Origin: Candidatus Pelagibacter sp.
Lineage (GTDB): Bacteria > Pseudomonadota > Alphaproteobacteria > Pelagibacterales > Pelagibacteraceae
NCBI GenBank assembly: GCA_002692055.1
Contig: NZJW01000008.1
Coordinates: 7,997-41,558 of the forward strand
Length of the DNA stretch: 33,562 bases
Direction of reading: 5' to 3'
The position numbers and the translations under genes were made by a program. Positions within the stretch are counted from its first letter, which is position 1. Every line of letters starts with the position of its first letter. The notes beneath the pieces were generated by a model. That model saw only the letters and a program-made list of their open reading frames with translations, was not told where the DNA came from and did no database searches. Positions 1 through 13,076 of this stretch are shown here, piece by piece.

Positions 1-2
1 AT

Positions 3-3000
3 ATGGAATTATCGTTTACTGATAAAAAAAAAATCAGAAAAAGTTTTGGTAAGTTAGAAAATATCGTTAACATTCCAGACTTAATTGAAGTACAGAAAAA
101 GTCATACGATAATTTTTTACAATTTAATCAAAATAATAAATCTGGGTTGGATAAAGTATTTAAAGAAGTTTTCCCAATAGAAGATTTTGCTGGACTGGCT
201 ACGATTGAATATGTGAGTTACAGATTTGAAAAAGAGAAATATGATGTTGAAGAATGTAAACAAAGAGGCCTTACTTACTCTGCTCCTTTAAAAGCAACAT
301 TAAGATTGGTTTCGTATGATGTCGATGAAGAAGCGCAGACAAAGCAAATTTTATCTGCAAAAGAACAAGAAGTATATATGGGCGACCTTCCACTCATGAC
401 TCCAAGAGGCACTTTTGTCGTAAACGGTATAGAGAGAGTAGTAGTTAATCAAATGCACAGAAGTCCAGGAATCTTTTTAGATCACGATAAAGGAAAAGGC
501 CATTCTAGTGGTAAACTTTTGTTTAACTGCAGAGTTATACCTTACCGAGGATCATGGTTAGATTTCGAGTATGATATAAAAGATATTTTATATTTTAGGA
601 TTGATAGAAAAAAGAAGATTCCGTCAACAACCCTATTAATGGCTCTAGGATATTCACGTGATGAAATTTTAAATTTATTCCATGAAAAAATAAAATTTGA
701 TTTTATAGATAAGCAAAAATTAAAAACAAAATTTATTCCTCAGAGATATAAGAATCATAAATTAAAAAAAGATTTAATCAATGCTGATAATAATAAAAAA
801 ATTTTAAAAGAAGGAACAAAGGTAAACATACCAATTGCAATGAAGTTACAAAAAGAAGGTTTAAAAAATATTTTTATGTCATTGGAAGAAATTAGTGGAC
901 GGTTTTTTGCTGATGATATTTTTAACGAGAAAACTGGAGAGGTATATTTCGAATCTGGAGATGAAATAACTGAAGAGTCGCTAGAAAAACTAAGTATTTT
1001 AAATATTAAAACTTTTTATGTTTCAGAAATTGATGGTTTAAATATTGGTTCTTATTTAAGAAATACTTTAATTGTTGATAAGAACAATACAACAAACGAG
1101 TCAATCATGGATATTTATAGATTGTTAAGACCAGGGGAGCCGCCCACTTTAGAAACATCAACAAATCTTTTTAATAACCTTTTTTTTAACAAGACTCGAT
1201 ACGATCTTTCAGATGTTGGCAGAGTTAAATTGAATTCGAGATTAGCAATAGACTGTGATGCTAGTATTACAACACTTAGAAAAGAAGATATTCTTAAAAT
1301 AGTTGAAACAATGTTAAAATTGAAGGATGGCAAAGAAGAAGTCGATGATATCGATCATTTAGGGAATAGAAGAGTAAGATCTGTAGGAGAATTAGTTGAG
1401 AATCAATTCAGAATTGGGCTTGTTAGAATGGAAAGGGCTATTAGAGAAAAGATGTCATCTGTTGAAATTGATACAGTAATGCCTCAAGATCTTATAAACT
1501 CAAAACCTATTGCAGCATCATTAAAAGAATTTTACGGTACTTCACAGTTGTCTCAATTTATGGATCAAACAAATCCACTTTCAGAAATTACTCATAAAAG
1601 AAGAGTTTCAGCATTAGGACCTGGTGGCTTAACTCGAGAAAGAGCTGGGTTTGAAGTTCGAGATGTGCACCCAACCCATTACGGACGTATATGCCCCATT
1701 GAGACGCCTGAGGGACCAAATATTGGTTTGATAAATAGTCTAGCGACTTATTCAAGGGTTAATAAATACGGATTTATAGAGAGTCCTTATCGAACAGTAA
1801 AAAATGCCAAGGTCACAAAAGAAATACATTATCTCTCTGCAATGGAGGAGGGTAGATATACCATTGCTCAAGCTAATTCGTTATTAAAAGATGATGGTTC
1901 ATTTAAAGATGAACTAGTCTCATGTAGAAGGAATTTGGGGTTTGAGCTTTCTAAACCAGAAAACATTGATTTCATGGACGTTTCTCCAAAACAAGTTGTG
2001 TCTGTGGCATCCGCTTTAATACCATTTTTAGAAAATGATGATGCCAATAGAGCATTAATGGGTTCAAACATGATGAGACAGGCTGTTCCATTAATTAAAA
2101 ATGAATCACCCCTAGTAGGTACAGGGATTGAAAAAGATGTAGCGTTAGATTCTGGAGCAACAATTGTTGCTAAAAGAGATGGTGTAGTAGAAAAAATCGA
2201 TGGCAAAAGAATTGTGGTTAAAGCAACTTCAGAAAAAGATTTAACAAAATCAGGAGTGGATATTTATAGTTTATTAAAATTCCAAAGATCAAACCAAAAT
2301 ACATGTATTAACCAAAGACCATTAGTTAAAGTTGGAGATCTAATAAAAAGAGGAGACGTTATTGCGGACGGACCATCTACTCAATTAGGTGAGCTTGCTC
2401 TTGGACAAAATGTAACGGTGGCATTCATGCCATGGCTGGGGTACAATTTTGAAGATTCTATACTTATTTCAGAAAGATGTGTATCTGATGACGTATTTAC
2501 ATCCATTCATATTGAAGAATATGAAGTTATGGCAAGAGATACAAAACTTGGTCCAGAGGAAATTACCAGGGATATTCCAAACACAAGTGAGGAGGCTTTA
2601 AGAAACCTAGACGAGTCTGGAATTGTGTATGTCGGGGCAGAAGTTAAACCTGGTGACATTTTAGTTGGTAAATTAACTCCTAAAGGTGACACAAAAGTTT
2701 CTTCAGAAGAAAAATTATTAAGATCAATTTTTGGAGAGAAAGCTACTGATGTTCGAGATACCTCTTTAAAAATGCCATCTGGTACTGGTGGAACAATAGT
2801 AGAAGTTAGGGTTTTTAATAGACATGGTATCGAGAAGGATGAAAGGGCGTTATCTATTGAAAAATCCGAAATAGAATCTGTTATGTCTGATAAACAAGCT
2901 GAGGAAAGTATTTTAGAATTAAATATAAAAATTAGAGCGCAACAAATTCTAACTAAAACAGCTTTATCTGAAGATTACAAAATTTACTTAAAAGGCACCA

Positions 3001-4079
3001 AACTTGATGATGAAAAAATTAAGAATCTAACGTTAAATGATATTTTTAAGTTAAAATTAGATGAAAATAAATCTAATGATGATCTTATTGCTTTAAAAGA
3101 ACAGTATAACGAAGCCAAAAAAGACATTCAGTCTAGGTTCGAAGATAAAGTTGATAAAATTGAAAGAGGTGACGAATTGCTGCCTGGTGTTATGAAGATG
3201 GTCAAAGTATTCATTGCAATGAAAAGGAAGTTGCAACCAGGTGATAAAATGGCGGGAAGACATGGTAATAAAGGAGTGATAAGCAGAATTGTACCTGTAG
3301 AGGACATGCCATATATGGAAAATGGTAAACCTGTCGATGTTTGTCTAAATCCTCTTGGAGTTCCTAGTAGAATGAATGTGGGTCAAATACTTGAAACTCA
3401 CTTAGGCTGGGCATGTTCAGAATTAGGAGAAAAAGTTAACAAATTATTTAATGAATATACGTCAAAACAAAAAACTTTAGAACAGGTGACGAGTTCATTA
3501 GGAAAAATTTATAATAAAGATGAAATTGATAAGGAAATTAAAAAATTAAAAGAGGACGAAATTAAAGATTTACTAAAAAATTTGTCAAAAGGTGTTCCAA
3601 TAGCAACACCAGTTTTTGATGGTGCAAGTGTTGAGGATGTTACTAATATGCTTAAATTTGCAGAGCTTCCTGAAAGTGGACAAACAAAACTTTATGATGG
3701 AAGAACAGGTGAAAAATTTGATAGAGAAATAACCGTAGGTATAATTTATATGTTAAAGTTGTATCATATGGTTGATGATAAAATTCATGCCAGATCAACG
3801 GGACCATATAGCTTGGTCACTCAACAACCCTTAGGTGGTAAAGCTCAGTTTGGAGGACAAAGGTTCGGTGAAATGGAAGTCTGGGCTTTAGAAGCTTATG
3901 GTGCAGCTTATACTTTACAAGAAATTTTAACTGTTAAGTCCGATGATGTTGCAGGAAGAACAAAAGTTTATGAAACAATTGTTAAAGGTGACGATGATTT
4001 CGAATCTGGTATACCTGAATCTTTCAATGTTTTAGTCAAAGAAATAAGATCTTTAGGTCTAAATTTGGAGTTAAATTAA
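3..4079 (+). CDS. rpoB: DNA-directed RNA polymerase subunit beta
   Basis: 1358 aa ORF; conserved rifampicin region [58 protein letters not shown]; followed directly by rpoC. Confidence 0.99.
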   Translation: MELSFTDKKKIRKSFGKLENIVNIPDLIEVQKKSYDNFLQFNQNNKSGLDKVFKEVFPIEDFAGLATIEYVSYRFEKEKYDVEECKQRGLTYSAPLKATLRLVSYDVDEEAQTKQILSAKEQEVYMGDLPLMTPRGTFVVNGIERVVVNQMHRSPGIFLDHDKGKGHSSGKLLFNCRVIPYRGSWLDFEYDIKDILYFRIDRKKKIPSTTLLMALGYSRDEILNLFHEKIKFDFIDKQKLKTKFIPQRYKNHKLKKDLINADNNKKILKEGTKVNIPIAMKLQKEGLKNIFMSLEEISGRFFADDIFNEKTGEVYFESGDEITEESLEKLSILNIKTFYVSEIDGLNIGSYLRNTLIVDKNNTTNESIMDIYRLLRPGEPPTLETSTNLFNNLFFNKTRYDLSDVGRVKLNSRLAIDCDASITTLRKEDILKIVETMLKLKDGKEEVDDIDHLGNRRVRSVGELVENQFRIGLVRMERAIREKMSSVEIDTVMPQDLINSKPIAASLKEFYGTSQLSQFMDQTNPLSEITHKRRVSALGPGGLTRERAGFEVRDVHPTHYGRICPIETPEGPNIGLINSLATYSRVNKYGFIESPYRTVKNAKVTKEIHYLSAMEEGRYTIAQANSLLKDDGSFKDELVSCRRNLGFELSKPENIDFMDVSPKQVVSVASALIPFLENDDANRALMGSNMMRQAVPLIKNESPLVGTGIEKDVALDSGATIVAKRDGVVEKIDGKRIVVKATSEKDLTKSGVDIYSLLKFQRSNQNTCINQRPLVKVGDLIKRGDVIADGPSTQLGELALGQNVTVAFMPWLGYNFEDSILISERCVSDDVFTSIHIEEYEVMARDTKLGPEEITRDIPNTSEEALRNLDESGIVYVGAEVKPGDILVGKLTPKGDTKVSSEEKLLRSIFGEKATDVRDTSLKMPSGTGGTIVEVRVFNRHGIEKDERALSIEKSEIESVMSDKQAEESILELNIKIRAQQILTKTALSEDYKIYLKGTKLDDEKIKNLTLNDIFKLKLDENKSNDDLIALKEQYNEAKKDIQSRFEDKVDKIERGDELLPGVMKMVKVFIAMKRKLQPGDKMAGRHGNKGVISRIVPVEDMPYMENGKPVDVCLNPLGVPSRMNVGQILETHLGWACSELGEKVNKLFNEYTSKQKTLEQVTSSLGKIYNKDEIDKEIKKLKEDEIKDLLKNLSKGVPIATPVFDGASVEDVTNMLKFAELPESGQTKLYDGRTGEKFDREITVGIIYMLKLYHMVDDKIHARSTGPYSLVTQQPLGGKAQFGGQRFGEMEVWALEAYGAAYTLQEILTVKSDDVAGRTKVYETIVKGDDDFESGIPESFNVLVKEIRSLGLNLELN

Positions 4080-7000
4080 TGAGTAAAGAATTAACAAATC
4101 TATTTTCCAAAAAGGTAAATAAGCAAGATTTTTCTAAAATTAAGATTTCAGTAGCTAGCCCAGAAAAAATTAAATCATGGTCTTTTGGTGAAATAAAGAA
4201 ACCTGAGACTATAAATTATAGAACATTTAAACCAGAAAAAGACGGACTATTCTGTGCAAGAATTTTTGGACCGGTCAAAGACTACGAGTGCTTGTGTGGA
4301 AAATATAAAGGTATGAAATTTAGGGGGATTATTTGTGAAAAATGCGGAACTGAGATTACCAAATCTAATGTTAGAAGAGAAAGAATGGGTCATATTGAAC
4401 TTGCAACGCCAGTTTCACACATTTGGTTTTTAAAGTCTTTACCTAGTAGGATCGCATTATGTCTAGATTTAAAACTTAAGGATTTAGAAAAGGTTTTATA
4501 TTATGAAAATTTTATTGTTATAGAACCAGGTCTAACCAAATTGGAAAAAAATCAAATAATAACTGAAGATGAGTTTCTTAAAGCACAGGATGAATATGGT
4601 GAGGATCAATTTTCCGCAGGTATAGGTGCTGCAGCTATCAGAGAATGCCTTACTAGTATAGACGTTGAAACTCAAAGAGACAAACTCAAAGAAGATATAA
4701 AATCAATAAATTCAAAAGTTATTTTAGAAAAAACAATTAAAAGATTAAAATTAATGGAGTCATTTGCAACATCTGGAAATAAACCTGAATGGATGGTTTT
4801 AACTACTCTGCCAGTAATTCCGCCCGAATTAAGACCTTTAGTACCCCTTGATGGTGGAAGATTTGCAACATCAGATCTTAATGATTTATATCGTAGAGTA
4901 ATAAATAGAAATAATCGTTTAGGTCGATTAATGGATTTACGCGCTCCTGATATAATTGTTAGAAATGAAAAAAGAATGCTTCAAGAATCTGTAGATGCGT
5001 TATTTGATAATGGCAGAAGAGGTAGGGTAATAACTGGAACCGGTAAAAGACCTTTGAAATCCTTAGCCGAAATGCTCAAAGGAAAGCAGGGAAGATTCAG
5101 ACAAAACTTACTAGGCAAAAGAGTAGATTACTCAGGTAGATCAGTAATTGTTGCTGGCCCTGAACTAAAATTACACCAATGTGGTTTACCAAAAAAAATG
5201 GCACTTGAGTTATTTAAGCCATTTGTATACGCTCGTTTAGACAAATTAGGTTATGCCACAACAATTAAACAGGCTAAAAAAATTGTTGAAAAAGAAAAAC
5301 AGGAAGTTTGGGATATATTAGATCACGTTATTAGACAACACCCAGTACTGTTAAACAGAGCTCCCACACTTCACAGGTTAGGCGTTCAAGCATTTGAACC
5401 AATTTTAACTGAGGGAAAAGCAATACAACTTCACCCACTGGTTTGCGCCGCTTTTAATGCTGACTTTGACGGCGATCAAATGGCTGTTCATGTTCCGCTA
5501 AGTATTGAAGCCCAATTAGAAGCTAGGGTTTTAATGATGTCTACAAATAATATTTTGCATCCTGCGAACGGGAAACCAATTATAGTTCCATCACAGGATA
5601 TGATTTTAGGAATTTATTATTTGTCCCAAGAGCCCATTGGTAACAAAGATGATAAGCCTCAGGGTTATTTTTTAGATAACGATCAAATTATGCTAGCTCT
5701 AGAAAATGATAATATAAATATACATACAAAAATAGTTTCAAGGTTTGAAACCAAAGATGAAAATGATAACAAAGTATTTTCAAAGTATACTAGTACTGCT
5801 GGTAGATTTTTATTAGCGAATATCCTTCCGAAAAACAAAAATATAAAATTTGATTTAGTAAATAGAGTATTATCAAAAAAACAAATTTCAGAAGTAATAG
5901 ATGTAGTTTTTAGATTTTGTGGTCAAAAAGAAACAGTAGTTTTTTGTGATAAAATTATGTCCTTAGGTTTTAAAAATGCCTTTAAAGCAGGAATTTCTTT
6001 TGGAAAAGATGACTTAATTATTCCGGACAGTAAAGAAAAGATTATTGGTGATGCAAAGAAAATGGTTGAGGAATACGAGAACCAATACGCCGAAGGATTA
6101 ATTACCAGAGGTGAAAAATATAACAAGGTAATTGATCAGTGGTCTAAATGTACAGATAAAATTGCATCTGAAATGATGGAAATTATATCTAGCCCACAAA
6201 AAGACAAAGACGGAAGAGTAAAATCTAATTCAGTATTTATGATGGCTGACTCAGGAGCCAGAGGTTCTCCTGCACAAATGAAACAATTAGCTGGCATGAG
6301 AGGCTTGATGGCTAAACCATCTGGAGAAATAATAGAGACACCAATAATTTCAAATTTTAAAGAAGGTTTAACTATTTTAGAATATTTTACCTCTACACAT
6401 GGTGCTAGAAAAGGCCTAGCTGATACAGCTTTAAAAACTGCAAACTCCGGTTATTTAACACGAAGATTATGTGATGTTTCACAAGATGTTATAGTTACCA
6501 AGAAAAATTGCGATTGTGGATCAAATAAATCCATTACCATCTCTGAAATAATAGAGGGTGGAAATGTGGTTGTAAGTTTAGCAGAGAGAGCTTTAGGAAG
6601 ATATTCTGCTGAGGATATAAAAAATGCATTAACGGGAGAAATTATTGTTAAAAAAAATCAGATGATAGACGAGTTTAAGTGTGACGATTTAGAAGCTGCC
6701 GGAGTAAAATCTTGCAAAGTTTATTCTGTTATGACCTGTGAAAGTAAGCAAGGTGTATGTTCGAGATCATATGGAAGAGATCTAGCGAGAGGTATGCCAG
6801 TTTCTGTGGGAGAATGCGTTGGAATGATTGCTGCTCAGTCAATTGGTGAACCCGGAACACAATTAACAATGAGAACTTTCCACGTTGGAGGCACAGCCCA
6901 AATAAAAGATGACTCATCTATTGCCGCGCCAGACACAGGTATTTTAAAAATTTCAAATAAAAATCTTGTAGAGGACTCAAGTAAAAATCTAATAATAATG

Positions 7001-8263
7001 GGAAGAAATATTGAACTAACACTTGAAAAAGATGGTGTAGTTATTGCATCCTTTAAAGTCCCATATGGTTCAAAATTATATGCTAAACCAGATGATCAGA
7101 TTAAAAAAGGACAGAAAATCTGTGACTGGGATCCTTACACAGTTCCGGTAATTGCAGAGACTTCTGGTATTGCAAACTACGTCGATTTAGTTGATGCAGT
7201 ATCAATTGCTGACAAAACTGATGAGGCAACTGGAATTTCATCGAAGATAGTCTTAGACTGGAGATCACAGTCAAAGAATTTAGATTTAAAACCAAGAATA
7301 ACTTTAAGAGATAGCAAAGATGAAGTAGTTTTAAAAGCTGATGGAAATGAAGCTAGATATTATTTATCACCAGAGACAATTTTATCAGTAGCTGATGGCG
7401 ATAAAGTAAACGCAGGCGATGTGTTAGCAAGACTACCTAAAGCAACCTCTAAAACAAAAGATATAACAGGCGGTTTACCAAGAGTTGCTGAATTGTTTGA
7501 AGCAAGAAAACCTAAGGATGGAGCAATAATTGCTGAAAATGATGGTGAAATAATTTTTGGCAAAGAAATTAGGGGTAAACAAAAAATTACCATTAAAGGA
7601 AAAGATGGATTAGAATCTAATTATCTAATTCCAAAAGGTAAACAAATTAACTATAACCCTGGAGAAAAGATTTCCAAAGGTGAATACTTGTTAGATGGTA
7701 GTCCCGCAACGCATGACATTTTAAGAATACTTGGTATAGAATCATTAACAGATTATTTTGTTAATGAAGTTCAAGATGTTTATCGCCTTCAAGGTGTTGT
7801 GATAAATGACAAGCATATTGAAGTTATTTTAAGACAAATGTTAAGAAAGTTAGAAGTAAAAAATCCAGGAGACAGCGAAATGCTTAGTGGTGAAATAGTA
7901 GATAAAATTGATGCTAAAATAATCAATGAAAAATTAAAATCTGAAGGTAAAAAAGAAATTGAATTTGACCCTGTTATGCTTGGGATTACAAAAGCTTCTC
8001 TACAAACAAAATCTTTTATTTCAGCTGCATCATTTCAAGAGACCACAAGGGTACTTACTGATGCATCATTAAAAGGTAAGTCAGATGATTTAATGGGTCT
8101 TAAGGAAAATGTTATTGTAGGAAGGTTAATTCCTGCCGGAAGTGGACAAAGTAGACAGAAATACAATAAAATTGCCAAAGATAGAGACCTTGAGCTTGAA
8201 AACAAGATGGCATCAGAGACAATTAGTTCTGAAGCTGAAGAACAGCCTGTAGAGGCTCAATAA
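4079..8263 (+). CDS. rpoC: DNA-directed RNA polymerase subunit beta'
   Basis: Catalytic [13 protein letters not shown]-terminal zinc finger CLCGKYK...CEKCG; 1-nt overlap (TAATG) with rpoB. Confidence 0.99.
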   Translation: MSKELTNLFSKKVNKQDFSKIKISVASPEKIKSWSFGEIKKPETINYRTFKPEKDGLFCARIFGPVKDYECLCGKYKGMKFRGIICEKCGTEITKSNVRRERMGHIELATPVSHIWFLKSLPSRIALCLDLKLKDLEKVLYYENFIVIEPGLTKLEKNQIITEDEFLKAQDEYGEDQFSAGIGAAAIRECLTSIDVETQRDKLKEDIKSINSKVILEKTIKRLKLMESFATSGNKPEWMVLTTLPVIPPELRPLVPLDGGRFATSDLNDLYRRVINRNNRLGRLMDLRAPDIIVRNEKRMLQESVDALFDNGRRGRVITGTGKRPLKSLAEMLKGKQGRFRQNLLGKRVDYSGRSVIVAGPELKLHQCGLPKKMALELFKPFVYARLDKLGYATTIKQAKKIVEKEKQEVWDILDHVIRQHPVLLNRAPTLHRLGVQAFEPILTEGKAIQLHPLVCAAFNADFDGDQMAVHVPLSIEAQLEARVLMMSTNNILHPANGKPIIVPSQDMILGIYYLSQEPIGNKDDKPQGYFLDNDQIMLALENDNINIHTKIVSRFETKDENDNKVFSKYTSTAGRFLLANILPKNKNIKFDLVNRVLSKKQISEVIDVVFRFCGQKETVVFCDKIMSLGFKNAFKAGISFGKDDLIIPDSKEKIIGDAKKMVEEYENQYAEGLITRGEKYNKVIDQWSKCTDKIASEMMEIISSPQKDKDGRVKSNSVFMMADSGARGSPAQMKQLAGMRGLMAKPSGEIIETPIISNFKEGLTILEYFTSTHGARKGLADTALKTANSGYLTRRLCDVSQDVIVTKKNCDCGSNKSITISEIIEGGNVVVSLAERALGRYSAEDIKNALTGEIIVKKNQMIDEFKCDDLEAAGVKSCKVYSVMTCESKQGVCSRSYGRDLARGMPVSVGECVGMIAAQSIGEPGTQLTMRTFHVGGTAQIKDDSSIAAPDTGILKISNKNLVEDSSKNLIIMGRNIELTLEKDGVVIASFKVPYGSKLYAKPDDQIKKGQKICDWDPYTVPVIAETSGIANYVDLVDAVSIADKTDEATGISSKIVLDWRSQSKNLDLKPRITLRDSKDEVVLKADGNEARYYLSPETILSVADGDKVNAGDVLARLPKATSKTKDITGGLPRVAELFEARKPKDGAIIAENDGEIIFGKEIRGKQKITIKGKDGLESNYLIPKGKQINYNPGEKISKGEYLLDGSPATHDILRILGIESLTDYFVNEVQDVYRLQGVVINDKHIEVILRQMLRKLEVKNPGDSEMLSGEIVDKIDAKIINEKLKSEGKKEIEFDPVMLGITKASLQTKSFISAASFQETTRVLTDASLKGKSDDLMGLKENVIVGRLIPAGSGQSRQKYNKIAKDRDLELENKMASETISSEAEEQPVEAQ

Positions 8264-8309
8264 AGCAGAAAAATTTAGTAAATTTTAAGTGAATTCGCTA
8301 AGTGATATG

Positions 8310-8337
8310 TTGACGTTCATCAAATAATCAGTATTAA
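8310..8337 (+). promoter_or_regulatory. candidate sigma70 promoter for the rpsL-rpsG-fusA (and downstream) operon
   Basis: TTGACG (8310-8315), 16-bp spacer, TATTAA (8332-8337), inside the 167-bp rpoC-rpsL gap. Confidence 0.6.
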
Positions 8338-8360
8338 TAGCCCACTTTTTAAGGTAGCAC

Positions 8361-8401
8361 GTAAGGCTAATGTTGGCTTTAAACTACTACCAACAACTTA
8401 C
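8361..8401 (+). promoter_or_regulatory. candidate structured 5' leader hairpin upstream of rpsL
   Basis: Nested complementarity GTAAG(8361-8365)/CTTAC(8397-8401) and TGTTGG(8371-8376)/CCAACA(8390-8395); 13-nt apical loop, asymmetric internal loop (5 nt/1 nt). Confidence 0.4.
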
Positions 8402-8430
8402 CAAAACCTATTCTTAAAAAGATTATAATT

Positions 8431-8802
8431 ATGCCAACTATAAACCAGTTGTTAAAAAAAAAGCGAGTTAAACAGTTAGTAAGGAACAAAGTTCCTGCTC
8501 TGCAAGCATGTGCATTAAAAAGAGGAGTATGTACTAGAGTTTATACAACTACTCCAAAAAAACCAAATTCGGCTTTGAGAAAGGTTGCCCGAGTAAGACT
8601 CTCAAATGGCTTTGAGGTTACAGCATATATTCCTGGAGAAGGACATAATTTGCAAGAACACTCAGTGGTAATGATTAGAGGTGGTAGAGTTAAAGATCTA
8701 CCAGGCGTAAGATATCATGTTGTAAGAGGCTTATTAGATACTCAAGGTGTATCAAATAGGAAACAACAAAGATCAAAATATGGAGCAAAGAGGCCTAAGT
8801 AA
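8431..8802 (+). CDS. rpsL: 30S ribosomal protein S12
   Basis: [11 protein letters not shown]...[19 protein letters not shown]...[17 protein letters not shown]. Confidence 0.99.
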   Translation: MPTINQLLKKKRVKQLVRNKVPALQACALKRGVCTRVYTTTPKKPNSALRKVARVRLSNGFEVTAYIPGEGHNLQEHSVVMIRGGRVKDLPGVRYHVVRGLLDTQGVSNRKQQRSKYGAKRPK

Positions 8803-9272
8803 TGTCAAGAAGAAGACGACAAGCTAAAAGACAAGTAACAGACGATCCAATATATGGGTTAAAATCGGTTTCAAAATTTATTAATGCATTAATGATCGGT
8901 GGTAAAAAAACTACCGCTGAAAAAATATTTTACAATTCTTTCACTTTAATAAAAGATAAAGCAAAAGAGGATCCGGTTAAAGTTTTTAGTGAAGCAATTA
9001 AGAACGTAAGACCTAACTTAGAAGTTAAATCAAGAAGAGTCGGTGGCGCTACTTATCAAGTTCCCGTAGAAGTAAAATCTGATCGTGGCCAAGCATTAGC
9101 AATTAGATGGTTATTGAGTGCTGCAAAAAAAAGAGGCGATAAAACCATGCAAGAAAGATTAATGAAAGAATTCGTTGACGCCTCAACCAATAAAGGTTCA
9201 GCAATAAAAAAAAGAGAGGATACACATAAAATGGCAGAGTCTAACAAAGCTTTTGCACATTTTAGGTGGTAA
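8802..9272 (+). CDS. rpsG: 30S ribosomal protein S7
   Basis: [10 protein letters not shown]...[24 protein letters not shown]; 1-nt overlap with rpsL. Confidence 0.99.
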   Translation: MSRRRRQAKRQVTDDPIYGLKSVSKFINALMIGGKKTTAEKIFYNSFTLIKDKAKEDPVKVFSEAIKNVRPNLEVKSRRVGGATYQVPVEVKSDRGQALAIRWLLSAAKKRGDKTMQERLMKEFVDASTNKGSAIKKREDTHKMAESNKAFAHFRW

Positions 9273-9277
9273 AAAAA

Positions 9278-11356
9278 ATGACTAAAGTTTTTTCAAAAGA
9301 TAAATATAGAAACATAGGTATCATGGCTCACATAGATGCAGGAAAAACAACAACTACAGAACGAGTTCTTTATTATACAGGTAAGTCTCATAAGATAGGT
9401 GAAGTACATGATGGCGCCGCTACTATGGATTGGATGGAGCAAGAACAGGAAAGGGGAATTACAATTACCTCTGCAGCCACTACTTGTTTTTGGAAAGATC
9501 ATAGAATAAACATTATAGATACTCCTGGACACGTAGATTTCACTATTGAGGTTGAAAGATCTTTAAAGGTATTAGATGGAGCCGTTGCTGTTTTTGACGG
9601 TGTTGCAGGTGTCGAGCCCCAATCAGAAACGGTTTGGAGACAGGCAGATAAGTACAAGGTTCCAAGGATGTGCTTTGTAAATAAATTAGATAGAACAGGA
9701 GCAGATTTTTATCGCTGTGTTGATATGATAAAGGAGCGTTTAGGAGCAACTCCTTTAGTTTTACAAATTCCAATTGGAGCCGAAGCAGAACTTAAAGGTG
9801 TAGTTGATTTAGTAAAAATGAAAGGCCTTGTTTGGGAAGCTGAAGATCTTGGTGCAAAATTTAATGAAGTAGAAATTCCAGTAGATTTGAAGGAGAAAGC
9901 TGAAAAATATAGAAAAGATCTCATTGAAACAGCTGTGGAACAAGACGAAAAATTAATGGAAGCTTATCTGGATGGCAAAGAAATAAGTGAGGATGATCTT
10001 AAAAGATGCATTAGACAAGGTACCTTAAATTTTAGTTTTGTTCCAGTTTTGACTGGTTCGGCCTTTAAAAACAAAGGGGTACAGCCTTTATTAGACGCGG
10101 TAGTTAATTATCTTCCGAGTCCACTAGATCTTAAAGAAATCAAAGGTACTGAACCTGGCACAGATCAAGAGCTAATAAGAAAATTTGATGATAGCGAACC
10201 ATTTTCTGCATTAGCTTTCAAGGTTGCAAACGACCCGTTTGTCGGAACTATTACCTTTATAAGAATATATTCTGGAAAACTAATTTCTGGTACTGGAGTG
10301 TTAAATTCTACCGCAGACAAAGAAGAGAGAATTGGAAGAATGCTTTTAATGCATGCCAATGATAGAGAGGATATAAAAGAGGCAAGCACAGGAGATATTG
10401 TTGCATTAGCAGGTTTAAAACATACAATTACAGGCCATACATTATGCAACAAAAATGATCCAATTATTTTGGAACCAATGGAATTTCCTGATCCTGTGAT
10501 TGAAATTGCAGTGGAACCAAAAACTAAGGGTGACCAAGAAAAAATGGGCGAGGCATTACAGAGGTTAGCGAAAGAAGACCCTTCGTTTAGAGTTACATCT
10601 GACAACGAGTCTGGCCAAACGATTATTAAAGGTATGGGTGAATTACACTTAGACATTATTGTTGATCGCATGAAAAGAGAATTTAAAGTTGACGCAAATA
10701 TTGGAGCACCTCAAGTTGCTTATAGAGAAACAATTGAGAGATCAGCACAAGTTGATTATATACACAAAAAACAATCCGGTGGTTCCGGTCAATTTGCAAG
10801 GGTAAAAATAACAGTTGAGCCTCAAGAGCCAGGTAAAGGTAGAGAGATTGAGAGTTTAATTAAAGGCGGGGCAATACCAAAAGAATTTATCCCAGGTGTT
10901 GAAAAGGGCATAGAAGGAGTTGCAGATTCAGGAATTTTAGCAGGATTCCCTGTTATCGATTATAAAGTTCAAATAATAGATGGCTTACATCATGACGTAG
11001 ATTCAAGTGTTCTAGCTTTTGAAATTGCAGCAAGAGCTTGTTTTAAAGAAGCTTGTCAAAAAGGCGGCTTAAAACTTCTCGAACCAATTATGAAAGTAGA
11101 AGTGGTCACTCCAGAGGATTATATGGGTGATGTAATTGGTGATCTCAATAGCAGACGTGGGCAAGTTGGTTCAACTGACAAAAGAGGAAATGCAACAGTA
11201 ATTAATGCTAACGTTCCTTTAGCAAATATGTTTGGCTATGTTAACAATTTAAGATCAATGTCACAAGGAAGAGCACAATATACGATGCAATTTTCTCACT
11301 ATGAAAAAGTACCACAAAATGTTCAAGATGAAGTAACAAAAAAATTAGCAGGATAA
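9278..11356 (+). CDS. fusA: elongation factor G
   Basis: [38 protein letters not shown]. The ORF track starts at a GTG (9266) inside rpsG; the ATG at 9278 after AGGTGG is the better start. Confidence 0.98.
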   Translation: MTKVFSKDKYRNIGIMAHIDAGKTTTTERVLYYTGKSHKIGEVHDGAATMDWMEQEQERGITITSAATTCFWKDHRINIIDTPGHVDFTIEVERSLKVLDGAVAVFDGVAGVEPQSETVWRQADKYKVPRMCFVNKLDRTGADFYRCVDMIKERLGATPLVLQIPIGAEAELKGVVDLVKMKGLVWEAEDLGAKFNEVEIPVDLKEKAEKYRKDLIETAVEQDEKLMEAYLDGKEISEDDLKRCIRQGTLNFSFVPVLTGSAFKNKGVQPLLDAVVNYLPSPLDLKEIKGTEPGTDQELIRKFDDSEPFSALAFKVANDPFVGTITFIRIYSGKLISGTGVLNSTADKEERIGRMLLMHANDREDIKEASTGDIVALAGLKHTITGHTLCNKNDPIILEPMEFPDPVIEIAVEPKTKGDQEKMGEALQRLAKEDPSFRVTSDNESGQTIIKGMGELHLDIIVDRMKREFKVDANIGAPQVAYRETIERSAQVDYIHKKQSGGSGQFARVKITVEPQEPGKGREIESLIKGGAIPKEFIPGVEKGIEGVADSGILAGFPVIDYKVQIIDGLHHDVDSSVLAFEIAARACFKEACQKGGLKLLEPIMKVEVVTPEDYMGDVIGDLNSRRGQVGSTDKRGNATVINANVPLANMFGYVNNLRSMSQGRAQYTMQFSHYEKVPQNVQDEVTKKLAG

Positions 11357-11359
11357 TAA

Positions 11360-11668
11360 ATGGATCAACAGAGTATTAGAATTAGATTACAGGCATACGA
11401 TCATAAGATACTTGATCAGTCCACGGAAGAAATTGTAAATACTGCAAAACGGACTGGCGCGCAAATAAAAGGCCCAATTCCCCTTCCTACAAAAAAAGAA
11501 ATTTACACAGTATTACGTTCACCACATATTGATAAAAAAAGTAGGGAACAGTTCGAAACAAGAACACATAAAAGATTAATTGATATAATGGAACCAACCC
11601 CAGCTACAATTGAGGCATTAATGAAATTAGATTTAGCTGCAGGTGTTGATGTGGAGATTAAAATATAA
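11360..11668 (+). CDS. rpsJ: 30S ribosomal protein S10
   Basis: [17 protein letters not shown]...[29 protein letters not shown]. Confidence 0.99.
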   Translation: MDQQSIRIRLQAYDHKILDQSTEEIVNTAKRTGAQIKGPIPLPTKKEIYTVLRSPHIDKKSREQFETRTHKRLIDIMEPTPATIEALMKLDLAAGVDVEIKI

Positions 11669-11670
11669 GT

Positions 11671-12447
11671 ATGAGCATTGGTTTGATTGGAAAAAAACTT
11701 GGTATGACACAAAGATTTTTTGAAAACGGAGAGTCTTTGCCAGTTACAATTTTAAAAATAGAAAAGGCCAAAGTTGTCGATATTATAAACAAAGATAAAA
11801 GAGGTTATACAGCAATCTTAATTGGTTATGGACATGTTAAAAATTCAAAATTAACAAAACAAATGAAAGGTTTTTATTCAAAAAAATCACAAGAACCTAA
11901 AAAAATTTTAAAGGAGTTTAGAACTGTTAATATTGAGGATTATAAACCAGGTACCGAAATTAATTTAGAAGTCTTAAAAGATAAAAAATATGTTGATGTC
12001 AGAGCGAAAACAATTGGTAAGGGATTTGCTGGATCAATGAAAAGGCACAATTTTAGCGGTATGAGAGCCTCTCACGGTGTATCCATTTCTCATAGAGCGC
12101 ACGGCTCAACTGGTCAATGTCAAGATCCTGGAAAAGTATTCAAAGGTAAAAAAATGGCAGGTCACATGGGAGCTAAATTTAGAACAACTTTAGGATTAGA
12201 AGTGGTTGAAACAGATTTAGAAAACAGCTTACTATACTTAAAAGGAGCAATACCAGGCAGCAAAAACTCCTTTGTAGAAATTCAAGAGGCTGTAAAGAAA
12301 AAAAATAAGTCTACAATTCATGACAGGATCAAAAAATATAAAGCATCACTAGATGAAATGAAATCAGTAAAAAAAGAAAAAAAGAAGAAAGGTAAAGACG
12401 AATCTCAAAAAATTGACAAATCGTCTTCTACAATGGAGAAAAAATAA
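11671..12447 (+). CDS. rplC: 50S ribosomal protein L3 with Lys-rich C-terminal extension
   Basis: [13 protein letters not shown]...[33 protein letters not shown]; charged tail after about residue 207. Confidence 0.98.
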   Translation: MSIGLIGKKLGMTQRFFENGESLPVTILKIEKAKVVDIINKDKRGYTAILIGYGHVKNSKLTKQMKGFYSKKSQEPKKILKEFRTVNIEDYKPGTEINLEVLKDKKYVDVRAKTIGKGFAGSMKRHNFSGMRASHGVSISHRAHGSTGQCQDPGKVFKGKKMAGHMGAKFRTTLGLEVVETDLENSLLYLKGAIPGSKNSFVEIQEAVKKKNKSTIHDRIKKYKASLDEMKSVKKEKKKKGKDESQKIDKSSSTMEKK

Positions 12448-13076
12448 TGAAAATCGATGAAATCAGTATAGATGGCAAAAGTGTAGGTACTGTCGATGCG
12501 TCAGATAAGGTTTTTAAAGTAAAGCCTAGGAAAGATATAATTCAACAAGTTGTAGATTGGCAACAGAATAAAACCTTTAAAAAGACTGGTCATACCAAAA
12601 GCAGAGGTGAAGTAAAAGGCTCAAGAAAAAAAATAGTTCAACAAAAAGGTTCAGGTGGTGCAAGACATGGTAATATTACAGCACCAATTTTTGTTGGCGG
12701 GGGTATTGCTCATGGTCCAAGACACAGAGGGAACATTGCTATAAAAAAACTTAATAAAAAAGTTAGAAAACTTGGCTTGGTTCACGCTTTATCCGCAAAA
12801 GCTAGTCAAAAACAATTAGCAATTTTATTTGAGCCAAAAATTACAACTTTAAAAACAAAAAATTTCAGAAATTTTTTAAAAAATATTAAATCTAAAAGCG
12901 CACTATTTATTCATCATAAAAATGCAGCAAAAGAATTTTTAAGAAGTATAAAAAATATACCAAATTCCAAAAGGTTAGAGGACGTTGGGACAAACGTTTA
13001 TGATTTGTTAAAATATGAAAAGATACTTTTTACAAAAGAGTCTTTTAAAGCTATTGAAGAAAGGCTGGAAAAATAA
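12447..13076 (+). CDS. rplD: 50S ribosomal protein L4
   Basis: Conserved L4 block TGHTKSRGEVKGSRKKIVQQKGSGGARHGNITAPIFVGGGIAHGPRHR; position between rplC and rplW. Confidence 0.98.
   Translation: MKIDEISIDGKSVGTVDASDKVFKVKPRKDIIQQVVDWQQNKTFKKTGHTKSRGEVKGSRKKIVQQKGSGGARHGNITAPIFVGGGIAHGPRHRGNIAIKKLNKKVRKLGLVHALSAKASQKQLAILFEPKITTLKTKNFRNFLKNIKSKSALFIHHKNAAKEFLRSIKNIPNSKRLEDVGTNVYDLLKYEKILFTKESFKAIEERLEK

Noticed and set aside
1540-1675. Possible rifampicin (rpoB) or streptomycin (rpsL) resistance substitutions
   Set aside because: The RpoB cluster and the S12 [10 protein letters not shown] / GRVKDLP motifs look wild-type.
1868-2206. 112-aa minus-strand ORF inside rpoB, and similar small antisense ORFs throughout
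   Set aside because: All lie opposite strongly conserved coding sequence and lack family features.
8288-8299. Imperfect palindrome AGTGAATTCGCT and repeated AAGTGA in the rpoC-rpsL gap
   Set aside because: Short, with one mismatch (G-U if RNA), and upstream of the predicted promoter; not enough to call an operator.
10165-10671. 168-aa minus-strand ORF
   Set aside because: Antisense to the conserved body of fusA; Ser/Ile-rich shadow translation with no family resemblance.
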